The position numbers and the translations under genes were made by a program. The notes below the pieces were generated by a model, which saw only the letters and a program-made list of their open reading frames with translations, made no database searches and had not been told where the DNA came from. From an uncultured Bryobacteraceae bacterium (GTDB lineage: Bacteria > Acidobacteriota > Terriglobia > Bryobacterales > Bryobacteraceae), in the NCBI GenBank assembly GCA_955652915.1, contig CATPCJ010000176.1, forward strand, positions 1-54,950: DNA of 54,950 nt, read 5' to 3'. Positions 26,230 through 34,355 of the stretch are shown here, in pieces. The stretch's first letter is position 1. Each line of letters begins with the position of its first letter.

Positions 26230-26333
26230 GTGGCGCGGACACTCGTGTCTGCGGCCTCGAGACTCGTCTCGAGGCTCTTGCCTCGGAGCATCGAGACGAG
26301 TCTCGATGCAGCAGCCTGAGAGGCCGCGCCACA
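26230..26333. repeat. Composite palindromic element, CTCGAGA type
   Basis: Outer arms GTGGCGCGG and CCGCGCCAC enclose three hairpins: GACACTCGTGTC, CCTCGAGACTCGTCTCGAGG and CATCGAGACGAGTCTCGATG. A similar core CCTCGAGATTAGTCTCGAGG occurs at the element near 44211-44282. The element is open in the frame of the following gene and artificially extends its reading frame upstream of the true start at 26378. Confidence 0.7.
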
Positions 26334-26377
26334 CAGCAGTGCGGTATTATCCAAAGAAAGCAACGAAAGGAGGGAGC

Positions 26378-29338
26378 ATGCATCGTCTTCTGCTCCTCTT
26401 CAGTACGTTTGCACTTCTCGCGCATGGCGCAGCCGGTGTCCGGATTCTCCTCGGGGCCGGCGATCAGACCGAAACCAAATGGGACGGTGACGTCTCCGCC
26501 TCCGGCGCAACCATAACCGCCGTCGAGCCCTGGCGCTTCGACCGCGGCGATACCATGCTACCCGGCAATGCGTGGAGATTGAGCACGCATCGCGTCCGCC
26601 GATTTGCCGGTGGAGCACCCGCAACGCCTCCACCGGTGGTCGCGAACGGCGTCCTGGTCCTGCTGAATCGCGAAACCGAAAACACCGGACTAACCATTCG
26701 CACCGCGCAAGGCAACTTCTCGGTTCGGCTCGCTGAGATTCCCTACGGCGTTAGAAAATCCTTCCTCGAAGGAAAAGCACTGGTGGATCGCGTGCCGGAT
26801 TGGTCGCCGGTCGCCAACAGTCCCGATGAGCAGGATTATCCCGCTGCCGCAACCGACAAGGCGGGTAACATATGGCTCGCCTATATTGAATTCCGGCACA
26901 ATCCCGATCACGACCGCGTTCGCATGACGCCCAATCAATTCGACCTCATGACCGCTCCGCCCGGAGGCGACCAGATTCTCCTCAAGCGTTACTCGAATGG
27001 ATCATGGGGCGAACCAATCCCCATCAGCGCCTCCGGTGGCGATCTGTATCGCCCCACCGTGGCGGTCGACGGGAAAGGCCGTCCGTGGGTGTTTTGGTCC
27101 GCCAACGCCCGCTCGAATTTCGACATCTGGGCACGCGTTGTGGAGAATGGCAAACCCGGCGCCACCTTGCGGATTTCTAACGCCCCCGGAGCGGACGTGG
27201 ATCCTGCCGCCGCCACGGACTCCAGCGGAAACGTCTGGGTCGCCTGGCAAGGCTGGCGCGATGGGAAGGCATCGATCTTCGCTTCCAGCCAACGAGGGAA
27301 TACGTTTTCAACGCCTGTCACCGTCGCCTCTTCGAGCGGCAACGAATGGAACCCAAGCATTGCGGCCGATTCCGCCGGGCACGTCAGCGTCGCTTGGGAT
27401 TCCTATCGAAACGGCAATTACGATATCTTCGTGCGCACCGCCGCCGAGGGCGCATGGGGCTCTGAAAAGGCCGTCGCAGCTACGCCCACCTACGAAGCAT
27501 ATCCTTCCATCGCCTACGATCCCACTGGCACGCTGTGGGTCGCTTACGAAGAAGGTGGCGAGCGCTGGGGCAAGAACTTCGGAGCCGACGACAGCACCGG
27601 TTTGGGTCTCTATCAAGGCCGGGCGATCCGCCTGCGTGGCTTCACGCGAACAGGCGCCGCAGTCGAGCCTGCCACCGATATCGGGACTGCTCTGCCCGGA
27701 TTACCGGCCACGCCGGAAACGGGCAACAGCCATCAAGCGGACTCGAACGACTGGATCGCACCCGATCCGAATGCTTCGAAGAATCGCGCAGCGAATCAGT
27801 CCACCCCGCTTCGGCGTGCCCCGCGTAACACTTCGCCCCGGCTCACCATCGATGCTTCCGGACGCATTTGGGTAGCCTGCCGCTCCGCGTATCCGGTTTT
27901 CTGGACCAGCATCGGCACGGTTTGGACAGAGCACCTGGCTTCCTACAGCGGATCCGCCTGGACCGGACCAGTCTACCTGCATCACAGCGACAACCTGCTC
28001 GACAATCGGCCGGCGCTGGTTTCGGTGAAAGCCGGAGAATTGCTCGTGCTGGGATCGTCGGACGGACGCCGCCAGTTCCAGTCCATGACGTTCTTTCCGG
28101 GTCAGCGGACCTCCCCACAACCGGACGAGGAATTATCGAAGGACCCGTACAACAACGATCTCTATGCCAATCGTGTAACTCTGGAACCTGCTTCGGTCCC
28201 TCCGGCCACGAAGAGTGTCGCCATCGCGGCGCCTTCCGGTCTCGATCCGCGTGACAAAGCGGAGCAGGATTCGGTCGCCATGATGCGCAAGTACCGCCTG
28301 CAAACCGTGAATGGCAATCTCATGATCCTGCGCGGCGAATTCCACCGGCATAGCGAAATCTCGATGGACGGTGGATCCGACGGTACCATCTTGGACCAGT
28401 ATCGTTACATGATCGACGGTTCCTACATGGATTGGGTGGGTTGCTGCGATCACGACAACGGAGCCGGCCGCGAATATACCTGGTGGCTCTCTCAAAAACT
28501 CACCGACATCTTCTACACACCCAGCCGCTTTGTGCCGATGTTCAGCTACGAGCGCAGCGTGGCCTATCCGGAGGGCCACCGCAACATCATCTTCGCGCAG
28601 CGGGGAATTCGGCCGCTTGCCCGCCTGCCCAAAACCGCGGACGAGCCGGCGATCAAGGCCCCCGATACGCAGATGCTTTACGCCTACCTCAAGAAATTTA
28701 ATGGCGTGACGGCGTCTCATACCAGCGCTACGAACATGGGGACCGATTGGCGCGACAACGATCCCGACTCCGAGCCCGCCGTTGAGATTTATCAAGGCGA
28801 TCGTCAGAACTACGAAATGACGGGAGCGCCCAGGTCCAACACCGCGCAGGATTCCATCGGCGGTTGGAGGCCCAAGGGCTTCGTCAGCCTCGCGCTGGAG
28901 CACGGCTACAAACTGGCATTCGAGGCCAGCTCCGATCACTGGTCCACGCACATGAGCTATGCAAATATCCTGGCCGCGGCCCCTACTCGCGAGGCGCTGC
29001 TGGATGCCCTGAAAAAGCGGCACGTCTACGGAGCGACCGACCATATCCTGGCCGAATACCGTAGCGGCGATCACATCATGGGCGATGCGTTTTCCAGCGC
29101 CACGCCCCCGGTCCTCAAGGTAAAGTTGTCCGGCACGGCGCCCTTCTCGAAGGTCTTCGTCGTGAAGGATAACGTCTATGCCTATTCCATCGAACCCGGC
29201 ACAGCCAACGTCGAGTTCACCTGGCTGGACGCCAATCCGGTAAAGGGCAAGACCTCTTATTACTACGTCCGGGGCGAACAGACGAATGGCGAACTGGTAT
29301 GGGTGTCGCCGATGTGGATCACGTACACGGGGCAATAG
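26378..29338 (+). CDS. Propeller plus PHP-like metallohydrolase protein, paralogue 2
   Basis: 986 residues from the ATG at 26378, chosen because AAGGAGGGAGC precedes it and a signal peptide (MHRLLLLFSTFALLAHGAAG) follows directly; the open frame extends 150 bases further only because it reads through the palindrome. Architecture and motifs match paralogue 1: beta domain, propeller (for example HVSVAWDSYRNGNYDIFVRT), then the C-terminal metal-site domain with GEFHRHSEISMDGG near residue 655, GCCDHDNGAGRE, YERSVAYPEGHRN, HTSAT, EIYQGDRQNYE and SSDHWSTH. The two paralogues are clearly homologous along their length. An unrelated gene (DUF4062-PfkB) follows, and then a degraded copy of this gene's last 600 bases. 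Confidence 0.78.
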   Translation: MHRLLLLFSTFALLAHGAAGVRILLGAGDQTETKWDGDVSASGATITAVEPWRFDRGDTMLPGNAWRLSTHRVRRFAGGAPATPPPVVANGVLVLLNRETENTGLTIRTAQGNFSVRLAEIPYGVRKSFLEGKALVDRVPDWSPVANSPDEQDYPAAATDKAGNIWLAYIEFRHNPDHDRVRMTPNQFDLMTAPPGGDQILLKRYSNGSWGEPIPISASGGDLYRPTVAVDGKGRPWVFWSANARSNFDIWARVVENGKPGATLRISNAPGADVDPAAATDSSGNVWVAWQGWRDGKASIFASSQRGNTFSTPVTVASSSGNEWNPSIAADSAGHVSVAWDSYRNGNYDIFVRTAAEGAWGSEKAVAATPTYEAYPSIAYDPTGTLWVAYEEGGERWGKNFGADDSTGLGLYQGRAIRLRGFTRTGAAVEPATDIGTALPGLPATPETGNSHQADSNDWIAPDPNASKNRAANQSTPLRRAPRNTSPRLTIDASGRIWVACRSAYPVFWTSIGTVWTEHLASYSGSAWTGPVYLHHSDNLLDNRPALVSVKAGELLVLGSSDGRRQFQSMTFFPGQRTSPQPDEELSKDPYNNDLYANRVTLEPASVPPATKSVAIAAPSGLDPRDKAEQDSVAMMRKYRLQTVNGNLMILRGEFHRHSEISMDGGSDGTILDQYRYMIDGSYMDWVGCCDHDNGAGREYTWWLSQKLTDIFYTPSRFVPMFSYERSVAYPEGHRNIIFAQRGIRPLARLPKTADEPAIKAPDTQMLYAYLKKFNGVTASHTSATNMGTDWRDNDPDSEPAVEIYQGDRQNYEMTGAPRSNTAQDSIGGWRPKGFVSLALEHGYKLAFEASSDHWSTHMSYANILAAAPTREALLDALKKRHVYGATDHILAEYRSGDHIMGDAFSSATPPVLKVKLSGTAPFSKVFVVKDNVYAYSIEPGTANVEFTWLDANPVKGKTSYYYVRGEQTNGELVWVSPMWITYTGQ

Positions 29339-29975
29339 AGTCGCGGATGCGAAGGTTGCGGAAAAACGGCTCAGGGCCCGGATCGCGAGGCGCGGACGGG
29401 GTTTCTGACGCCAGAGGAGCTCCCGTGGAAAGCTGTGAAAAAATCGCTTTAAGCTCCACACAGGCAGGAATACCTGTGCCACAATTTGCATGAATTCAGT
29501 GGCACAGGCATTCTTGCCTGTGTTTTCCGAATACGCGCAAGCTCTTGAAACTATCGTGCCGCCGAAACCGCGTATTTTCATCGTCTGGGGTGGCCGGCAG
29601 CGGCCATACCCTTTGTTTGCGATTTTTCACGGCTTCCGCAGGGACCGGCTCCTGCACTTCTTGAGGCTCTTTCCACACCCGTGAAGCGTCCTGAAGAGCC
29701 CCATGTCACTTATCTAAACACCAGCATTTTGCAGCATCGGGCTTGACAGTAGTAGCGGCTGGCGCTGGATTGGTAATCCTTCGTAGTGGATAGACGCGCT
29801 TAGAATTCGGCTCCCCGGAAGCGGCGCTTACGAGAAACGAAATTCTCGCGTATGCAGGTGGTCCCTTGCTGCAAAGCATAAACCAGCGGTGGCTTTCTGC
29901 CGCTGTAACAGTTTCGTTATCTAAGCTTCATTATTCCGTCTTCGCGAAGAACGACAATGCAGTATCGAGGTTGCC
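29339..29975. other. Intergenic region, mostly palindromic elements
   Basis: This 637-base stretch follows the PHP-like paralogue 2 and leads to the DUF4062-PfkB gene. The only clear structure is the inverted pair of ACAGGC palindromes at 29456-29525. A 64-codon frame at 29490-29684 arises from the repeat and is not called. TTGACA at 29743-29748 has no convincing -10 partner. Confidence 0.5.
29456..29525. repeat. Inverted pair of ACAGGC palindromes
   Basis: A first copy (CCACACAGGCAGGAATACC and onward) at 29456-29484 and a second, oppositely oriented copy (TGGCACAGGCATTCTTGCC and onward) at 29498-29525 form a hairpin pair separated by a short AT-rich spacer. They share the core of the elements at 7187-7215 and 50638-50667. 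Confidence 0.7.
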
Positions 29976-31586
29976 ATGCACAGTCCGCACGCCCGCCTTC
30001 GCCTCCACCGTAGACCGTTGAGGGTGTTTTGCTCCAGTACCTATCTCAATTTCTTGGACTACCTTTCAGCGGTTGAAAATGTCCTCACCAATTTCGAATC
30101 CAGGTTTGTTGGGATGGAGCACTTTGGCGCCAGAACAACGAACAGCCTGGAGACTTGCCTCCTTCAAATTGACCAGTCGGATCTAGTGGTTTGTCTGGTT
30201 GGTACTCTCTACGGTTCAAAGCACGAAGGTGTGTCGTACACCGAACTGGAGATCCGCCGCGCCCACTCAAGAGGGATCCCGATCCTGGCATTTCTCCTCA
30301 ACGCCAAGCGCCAGCCGGTTCTCGCCCACCATGTGTCCTCGGGCGAGGATGCGGAAAAGCTCGATGCTTTCGTGGATTGGCTCAGGATCAATTACACCAC
30401 CGCCGCCTTTACCACTCCGGAGAGCCTTACACAGGTGCTGGCGGCTTCCTTGTTCAAGTATTTGCAGGGAGAAAGAATGAACGACGCGTTTGAAGAGATC
30501 AACAATCGGCTTTCCCGGACGAGACAGTCAAGTGTGGACGTATTCGGCGTGTCCGCTCACAATCTTGACTTCATACACTTGGTCGACTTAGTAGCGCCTG
30601 ACCATGAGACTACTATCGCGGAAGCGAAACCTTTCCCTGGAGGTTCAGGAGCCAACACTCTATGCGCGCTCGGACGATTGGGCATCCGGTCGTATCTGAC
30701 GGGAATCGTCGTGGACGATGAGGCTGGCCGGGAACTCATGGACAATCTCAGGTCGTTTCACGTCAACTGCGATCATGTTTGCGTGGAGGCGGGCGATCTC
30801 GGTTTTTCGACGGGCCGTACTCGCATCTACACAGACGAGCATGGTCAGCGTATCATCTTCGTTGATCCGGGAGTTAATGAGAACTGGTCGGAACACCTGA
30901 CTCGGCGCCCCGGAATGAAAGAGAGAATCATCGAAGCTGCGCGAGCTTCCCGCGTCCTTCACTGTTCTTCATTCACTGGTGGTCGAGAAATCGAGTTCAC
31001 GGAAGAACTGATTGCCAGCGTGCCTCCCGCCACAGTTGTTTCACTCGCGCCGGGTTCCATTTATGCCAAGCGAGGGTTAGACCGGCTTTCGGCGCTTCTA
31101 ACACGCACCAATCTCCTCTTCCTTTACGAGGTTCAACTGGACACCCTTCTAAGCAGAAGACCGAGCTTCAATCCGAAGAGAATGACATTGCGCACGAAAC
31201 TCGATCTGCTCTTTGAATGGCGCGCCAGCATGGGATGTCGCGAACCGCTCTTAGTCGCTGTAAAGAAATCATCCCGGACCTCAGTGTCTGCTCCGGTGCT
31301 GCCGTCAGACTTCGAAGTCGCCTATGGCATCGATCGGCTGCAGGTGATGGTGCCACCAGCCACGGTACCCGGTGACTGGCACAGCTCCGGGACCGACACA
31401 ACGGGGACGAAGGATGCTTTGGCCGCCGGCATTATCTTGGGCTTGCTTTCCGCTCTCGACTTCAACGAGTGTGTTGATGTCGGGTACGCGATGGCTCTGT
31501 TGGCGTCTAGAAAAATCGGAGCGCGTTCCGCGCTCCCCGATTTCTCTGAGCTGTCTTACTTCTGTGGCATCAAGATGGAAGCATAG
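29976..31586 (+). CDS. DUF4062-PfkB fusion protein
   Basis: 536 residues; GAGG lies five bases before the ATG. Residues about 14-105 form a DUF4062 domain: LRVFCSSTYLNFLDYLSAVE, FVGMEHFGA, LETCLLQIDQSDLVVCLVGTLYGS and YTELEIRRAHSRGIPILAFLL. This fold is related to TIR-like and nucleoside-deoxyribosyltransferase domains and is usually found at the N-terminus of STAND NTPases in conflict systems. Residues about 188-520 form a PfkB (ribokinase-like) domain: KPFPGGSGANTLCALGRLGIRS, VVDDEAGREL and the C-terminal DTTGTKDALAAGIILGL. The catalytic aspartate (Asp480) is kept, but the usual GAGD anion-hole sequence is GTKD here. An in-frame ATG at 30477, with GGGAGA upstream, could express the kinase half alone. 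Function is unknown; a nucleoside or sugar kinase linked to a sensor domain is the plain reading. Confidence 0.85.
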   Translation: MHSPHARLRLHRRPLRVFCSSTYLNFLDYLSAVENVLTNFESRFVGMEHFGARTTNSLETCLLQIDQSDLVVCLVGTLYGSKHEGVSYTELEIRRAHSRGIPILAFLLNAKRQPVLAHHVSSGEDAEKLDAFVDWLRINYTTAAFTTPESLTQVLAASLFKYLQGERMNDAFEEINNRLSRTRQSSVDVFGVSAHNLDFIHLVDLVAPDHETTIAEAKPFPGGSGANTLCALGRLGIRSYLTGIVVDDEAGRELMDNLRSFHVNCDHVCVEAGDLGFSTGRTRIYTDEHGQRIIFVDPGVNENWSEHLTRRPGMKERIIEAARASRVLHCSSFTGGREIEFTEELIASVPPATVVSLAPGSIYAKRGLDRLSALLTRTNLLFLYEVQLDTLLSRRPSFNPKRMTLRTKLDLLFEWRASMGCREPLLVAVKKSSRTSVSAPVLPSDFEVAYGIDRLQVMVPPATVPGDWHSSGTDTTGTKDALAAGIILGLLSALDFNECVDVGYAMALLASRKIGARSALPDFSELSYFCGIKMEA

Positions 31587-31687
31587 GCTGGTGCGGCTCT
31601 TAGGCTTGAGCCAGTTCTCCGCTTTGCAAAGACCTCATGTTAAGGCTGCCAGGCAGAAAGGAGAATGGAATCACGGCGTCTCCAGCC

Positions 31688-32215
31688 CTACGAACATGAG
31701 ACCGATTGGCGCGACAACGATCCCGCCGTTGAGATTTATCAAGGCGATCGTCAGAACTACGAAATGACGGGAATTCCATCGGCGGTTGGAGGCCCAAGGG
31801 CTTCGTCAGCCGGGCGCTCGAGCGCGGCTACAAACTGGCATGCGAGGCCAGCTCCGATCACTGGTCCCCGCACATAAGCTATGCAAATATCCTGGCGGCG
31901 CCTCCCACTCGCGAGGTGCTGCTGGAGGAGCGGCCGACCATATCCTAGCCGAATAACGTAGCGGCGATCACATCATGGGCGATGCGTTTTCCAGCGTCAC
32001 GCCCCCGGTCCTCAAGGTGAAGCTGTCCGGCACGGCGCCCTGCTCGAAGGTCTTCGTCGTGAAGGATAACGTCCGGCACAGCCAACGTCGAGTTCACCTG
32101 GCTGGACGCCAATCCAATCGAGGGCAAGACCTCTTGTTACTACGTCCGGGGCGAAGAGACGAATGGCGAACTGGTATGGGTGTCGCCAATGTGGATCGCG
32201 TACACGGGACAATAG
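31688..32215 (+). pseudogene. Decayed copy of the 3' end of PHP-like paralogue 2
   Basis: The sequence is closely similar to 28730-29337 at nucleotide level, from CTACGAACATG to the TAG stop, but is shortened by several internal deletions and interrupted by stops (for example TAGCCGAATAA near 31950). Translation in shifting frames gives DWRDNDPAVEIYQGDRQNYEM and then MGDAFSSVTPPVLKVKLSG. The deletions fall between short repeats (for example a 12-base loss after GATCCCG). It arose by partial duplication of the neighbouring gene and is not functional. Confidence 0.9.
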
Positions 32216-32230
32216 TCGTATGATGAGCAA

Positions 32231-32665
32231 ATGAACCTTTCGTTGACACTGGCAACTTTGTTCACTGCTACTATCTCGCTGGCCGGAATGGCGGCGGCTC
32301 AAGGCGTTAGCTACGTCGATCATGACAAAGTAGCGGCCGCGCTCGGCAAAGGCGGCCCCCTCGTTAACGCGCCAGATCTTTTGGTCTCCGGCAGCCATCG
32401 TGACAAGGCGGGTAACGTCGAGGTGCACGACAAAGAGACGGATGTTATTTACGTGGTCGACGGCACGGCAACCTTTGTGACTGGTGGAACCATGGTGGAC
32501 GGGAAAGTGACCAAACCCGGTCAGCATGTGGGGTCCAACATTCAAGGCGGGGAGACACACCACCTCAGCAAAGGCGACGTGATCGTTGTGCCGGCGGGGA
32601 TTCCGCACTGGTTCAAGGAAGTTCCCCAGTCGATAAGCTACTATGTCGTGAAAGTGTTGAAGTAG
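32231..32665 (+). CDS. Secreted cupin-domain protein
   Basis: 144 residues. The signal peptide is about 23 residues (LSLTLATLFTATISLAGMAAA). A single cupin barrel covers residues 55-140: HRDKAGNVEVHDKETDVIYVVDGTATFVTGG carries the first metal-ligand motif region, and the second is GGETHHLSKGDVIVVPAGIPHWFKEV, ending in an HWF motif. Cupins of this kind bind a metal and can be isomerases, dioxygenases or sensors; the sequence does not decide. It starts 15 bases after the decayed PHP-like copy. Confidence 0.85.
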   Translation: MNLSLTLATLFTATISLAGMAAAQGVSYVDHDKVAAALGKGGPLVNAPDLLVSGSHRDKAGNVEVHDKETDVIYVVDGTATFVTGGTMVDGKVTKPGQHVGSNIQGGETHHLSKGDVIVVPAGIPHWFKEVPQSISYYVVKVLK

Positions 32666-32851
32666 AACTGCGCCTCGTCCGGCCAGATCGACGCGCAGTC
32701 GTCCCGGGCCAGCCGCGGCTTAGTCATTTCGACCTGCTCGAAGCCGTCTGCAACAAGGATGCGATACTTTCCGCATGAATAAAATTCGAGCGAGGCTACC
32801 GGGTAACCCCGCTCGTTAGAACAACTTTTAACTGGTAAAACTTCGGTTCTC

Positions 32852-33448
32852 TCAGCCAGTCCGGCGTTTGGACTTGTTATCCGGCGACGACCTGTTGCTG
32901 CTACCCTTTTTTTGAGCGCTACCAACCCCAACCGTGTCGCCTTCTTCTTCCTCGTCACTGGACGCGGCCGCGCCGGCTTCAGCAATAATGCCGCCGGCCA
33001 CTTCGGTCAGCTTCTCGTCGGCCGCTTTTTCTTCTTCCAGGGTTTGCTCCAGCAGTTCGGCCACGTTTTCCAGGCCCAACGCGCGCGACCAAGCGGCCAC
33101 CGTGCCGTAACCGGCGATCTCGTAGTGCTCCACCTTCTGGGCGGCGCAAATGATCGCGGAATCCAACAATGGCTCGGAGAAATCCTCCTCCATGGTCTCC
33201 GACCCTTCCGCGATCAGACCCTTCATCGCTTCGCAGGGTTTGCTCTTGGCCTTCTCCTCCAGCAATTCGAAGGCCTGTTCCAGACGTTGTACGTGTCCCT
33301 TGGTCTCTTCCAGATGGTTCTCGAAAGCGGTTCTTAAATCCTCATTCCCCGCCGCTTTCGCCATTTTAGGTAGGGCTTTTACCAGTTGCTTCTCGGCGTC
33401 GTATAAATCTCTTAACTCTTCAATTAATACATCGCGCAGTGATTCCAT
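32852..33448 (-). CDS. Ferritin-like YciE/YciF-family protein (DUF892)
   Basis: 198 residues. The four-helix DUF892 pattern is clear: LIEELRDLYDAEKQLVKALPKMAKAA at the start, FENHLEETKGHVQRLEQAFELL, IICAAQKVEHYEIAGYGTVAAWSRALG, then LLEQTLEEEKAADEKLTEVA. The repeated glutamate and histidine residues (EHYE, EETKGH) are the di-iron ligands of the ferritin-like fold. Homologues are stress-induced proteins of unsettled function. The tail after residue 160 is low-complexity, rich in E, S and K. The gene has no partner gene on its strand. Confidence 0.9.
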   Translation of the reverse strand: MESLRDVLIEELRDLYDAEKQLVKALPKMAKAAGNEDLRTAFENHLEETKGHVQRLEQAFELLEEKAKSKPCEAMKGLIAEGSETMEEDFSEPLLDSAIICAAQKVEHYEIAGYGTVAAWSRALGLENVAELLEQTLEEEKAADEKLTEVAGGIIAEAGAAASSDEEEEGDTVGVGSAQKKGSSNRSSPDNKSKRRTG

Positions 33449-33529
33449 TTTTACCGTCTCCTTCTAGAAAGTACGTTCGCTCGTTGGACGCGATCGTAGT
33501 TGGTACGTTTCGCAATAGAGTTTAGAACT

Positions 33530-33985
33530 TCACTTTGAGGTTTTCATGGCGCCGCGAACCAGCTCGAGGTCCTCGACAAACGCCCGATAGGCTTTGTTAC
33601 GCTGCTGCTCATCGGTCGCCCGCGGAATCGCGGACGGGTGCACGGTGGCGGTTACCCGCCGCGCCCAGGCAGACAATTATTTCCTGCTGGATACGAACCA
33701 CTTCGGGCTCCAGCCATGGCCTGCACGCTTTGATTTCCGAAGCCCGGCTTCTTGTGTAACCTTCGCTTACCCCATTCGTACGAAAAATAGGGCTCCGTAA
33801 GCCCTATGCCGTCAATATCTTAAAATTCCGCCACCCTACCAGGAAACGTCTGGGCACGCCTCCATTTTTCCTCCGCCCAGACCACGTTTGTTACGTATAC
33901 GTCCGCACGATCGATGCCAGCCTCCTCCAACGCCCGATCCAGCAACTTCCCCGCTGGGCCCACGAACGGGCGGGCGTCGGAAGTT
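33530..33985 (-). pseudogene. Broken uracil-DNA glycosylase (family 4/UdgX-like)
   Basis: Three collinear pieces of a family-4-type uracil-DNA glycosylase can be read on the minus strand. The first is RPFVGPAGKLLDRALEEAGI...DVYVTNV at 33985-33835. The second is EIKACRPWLEPEVVRIQQEI...VCLG at about 33760-33685. The third is TVHPSAIPRATDEQQRNKAY at about 33655-33590, ending at a TGA at 33532-33530. The sections between them, including the GKRRIHKKP region after VTN, are missing. No continuous reading frame joins the pieces. Confidence 0.75.
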
Positions 33986-34355
33986 GTCACGTGTGACATT
34001 GCCAAAAATATATCGAGCAATGCGACACGAGAGAAGCTCGTTCCCCTACATCGAATTCATGCCTAAGCCCGCACAGGCTCGCGGCGTGCAAACTTTCCTG
34101 GGCGTAATATTCTGAGCGGCGGCGGTGAGGAGGATGAATCCGATGAGGCATTTCATACGAAAGCAACATACCATGTGCGAGCGCCTGAACAGCGTCAAGA
34201 CAGGTTTTCCAGCCTCTGAAGCCAGGAGTCGAAGTGACTGCACTTGGCTCGAATTGAGTCAATGCCGAGATCCCTTATGGCCGACACTCCGAACGGGATT
34301 TTTTGATACTCTGGCACAACTGTCTTGATGCGCCGGGATGGTGGTTTAAGGCGGT
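33986..34355. other. Intergenic region, nothing recognised
   Basis: 370 bases between the broken glycosylase and the DUF4276 gene. Open frames of 60-91 codons on both strands overlap each other and show no domain signal. I see no repeat and no RNA gene here. Confidence 0.5.

Noticed and set aside
28133..29581. A 482-codon minus-strand frame opposite the PHP-like paralogue 2.
   Set aside because: It is the mirror of a recognised gene, with no domain and no start signal, and it continues into the repeat region only because the palindromes lack stops in that frame.
29490..29684. A 64-codon frame starting MNSVAQAFLPV.
   Set aside because: Its start lies in the ACAGGC palindrome, and the remainder has no domain; such frames arise wherever this repeat occurs.
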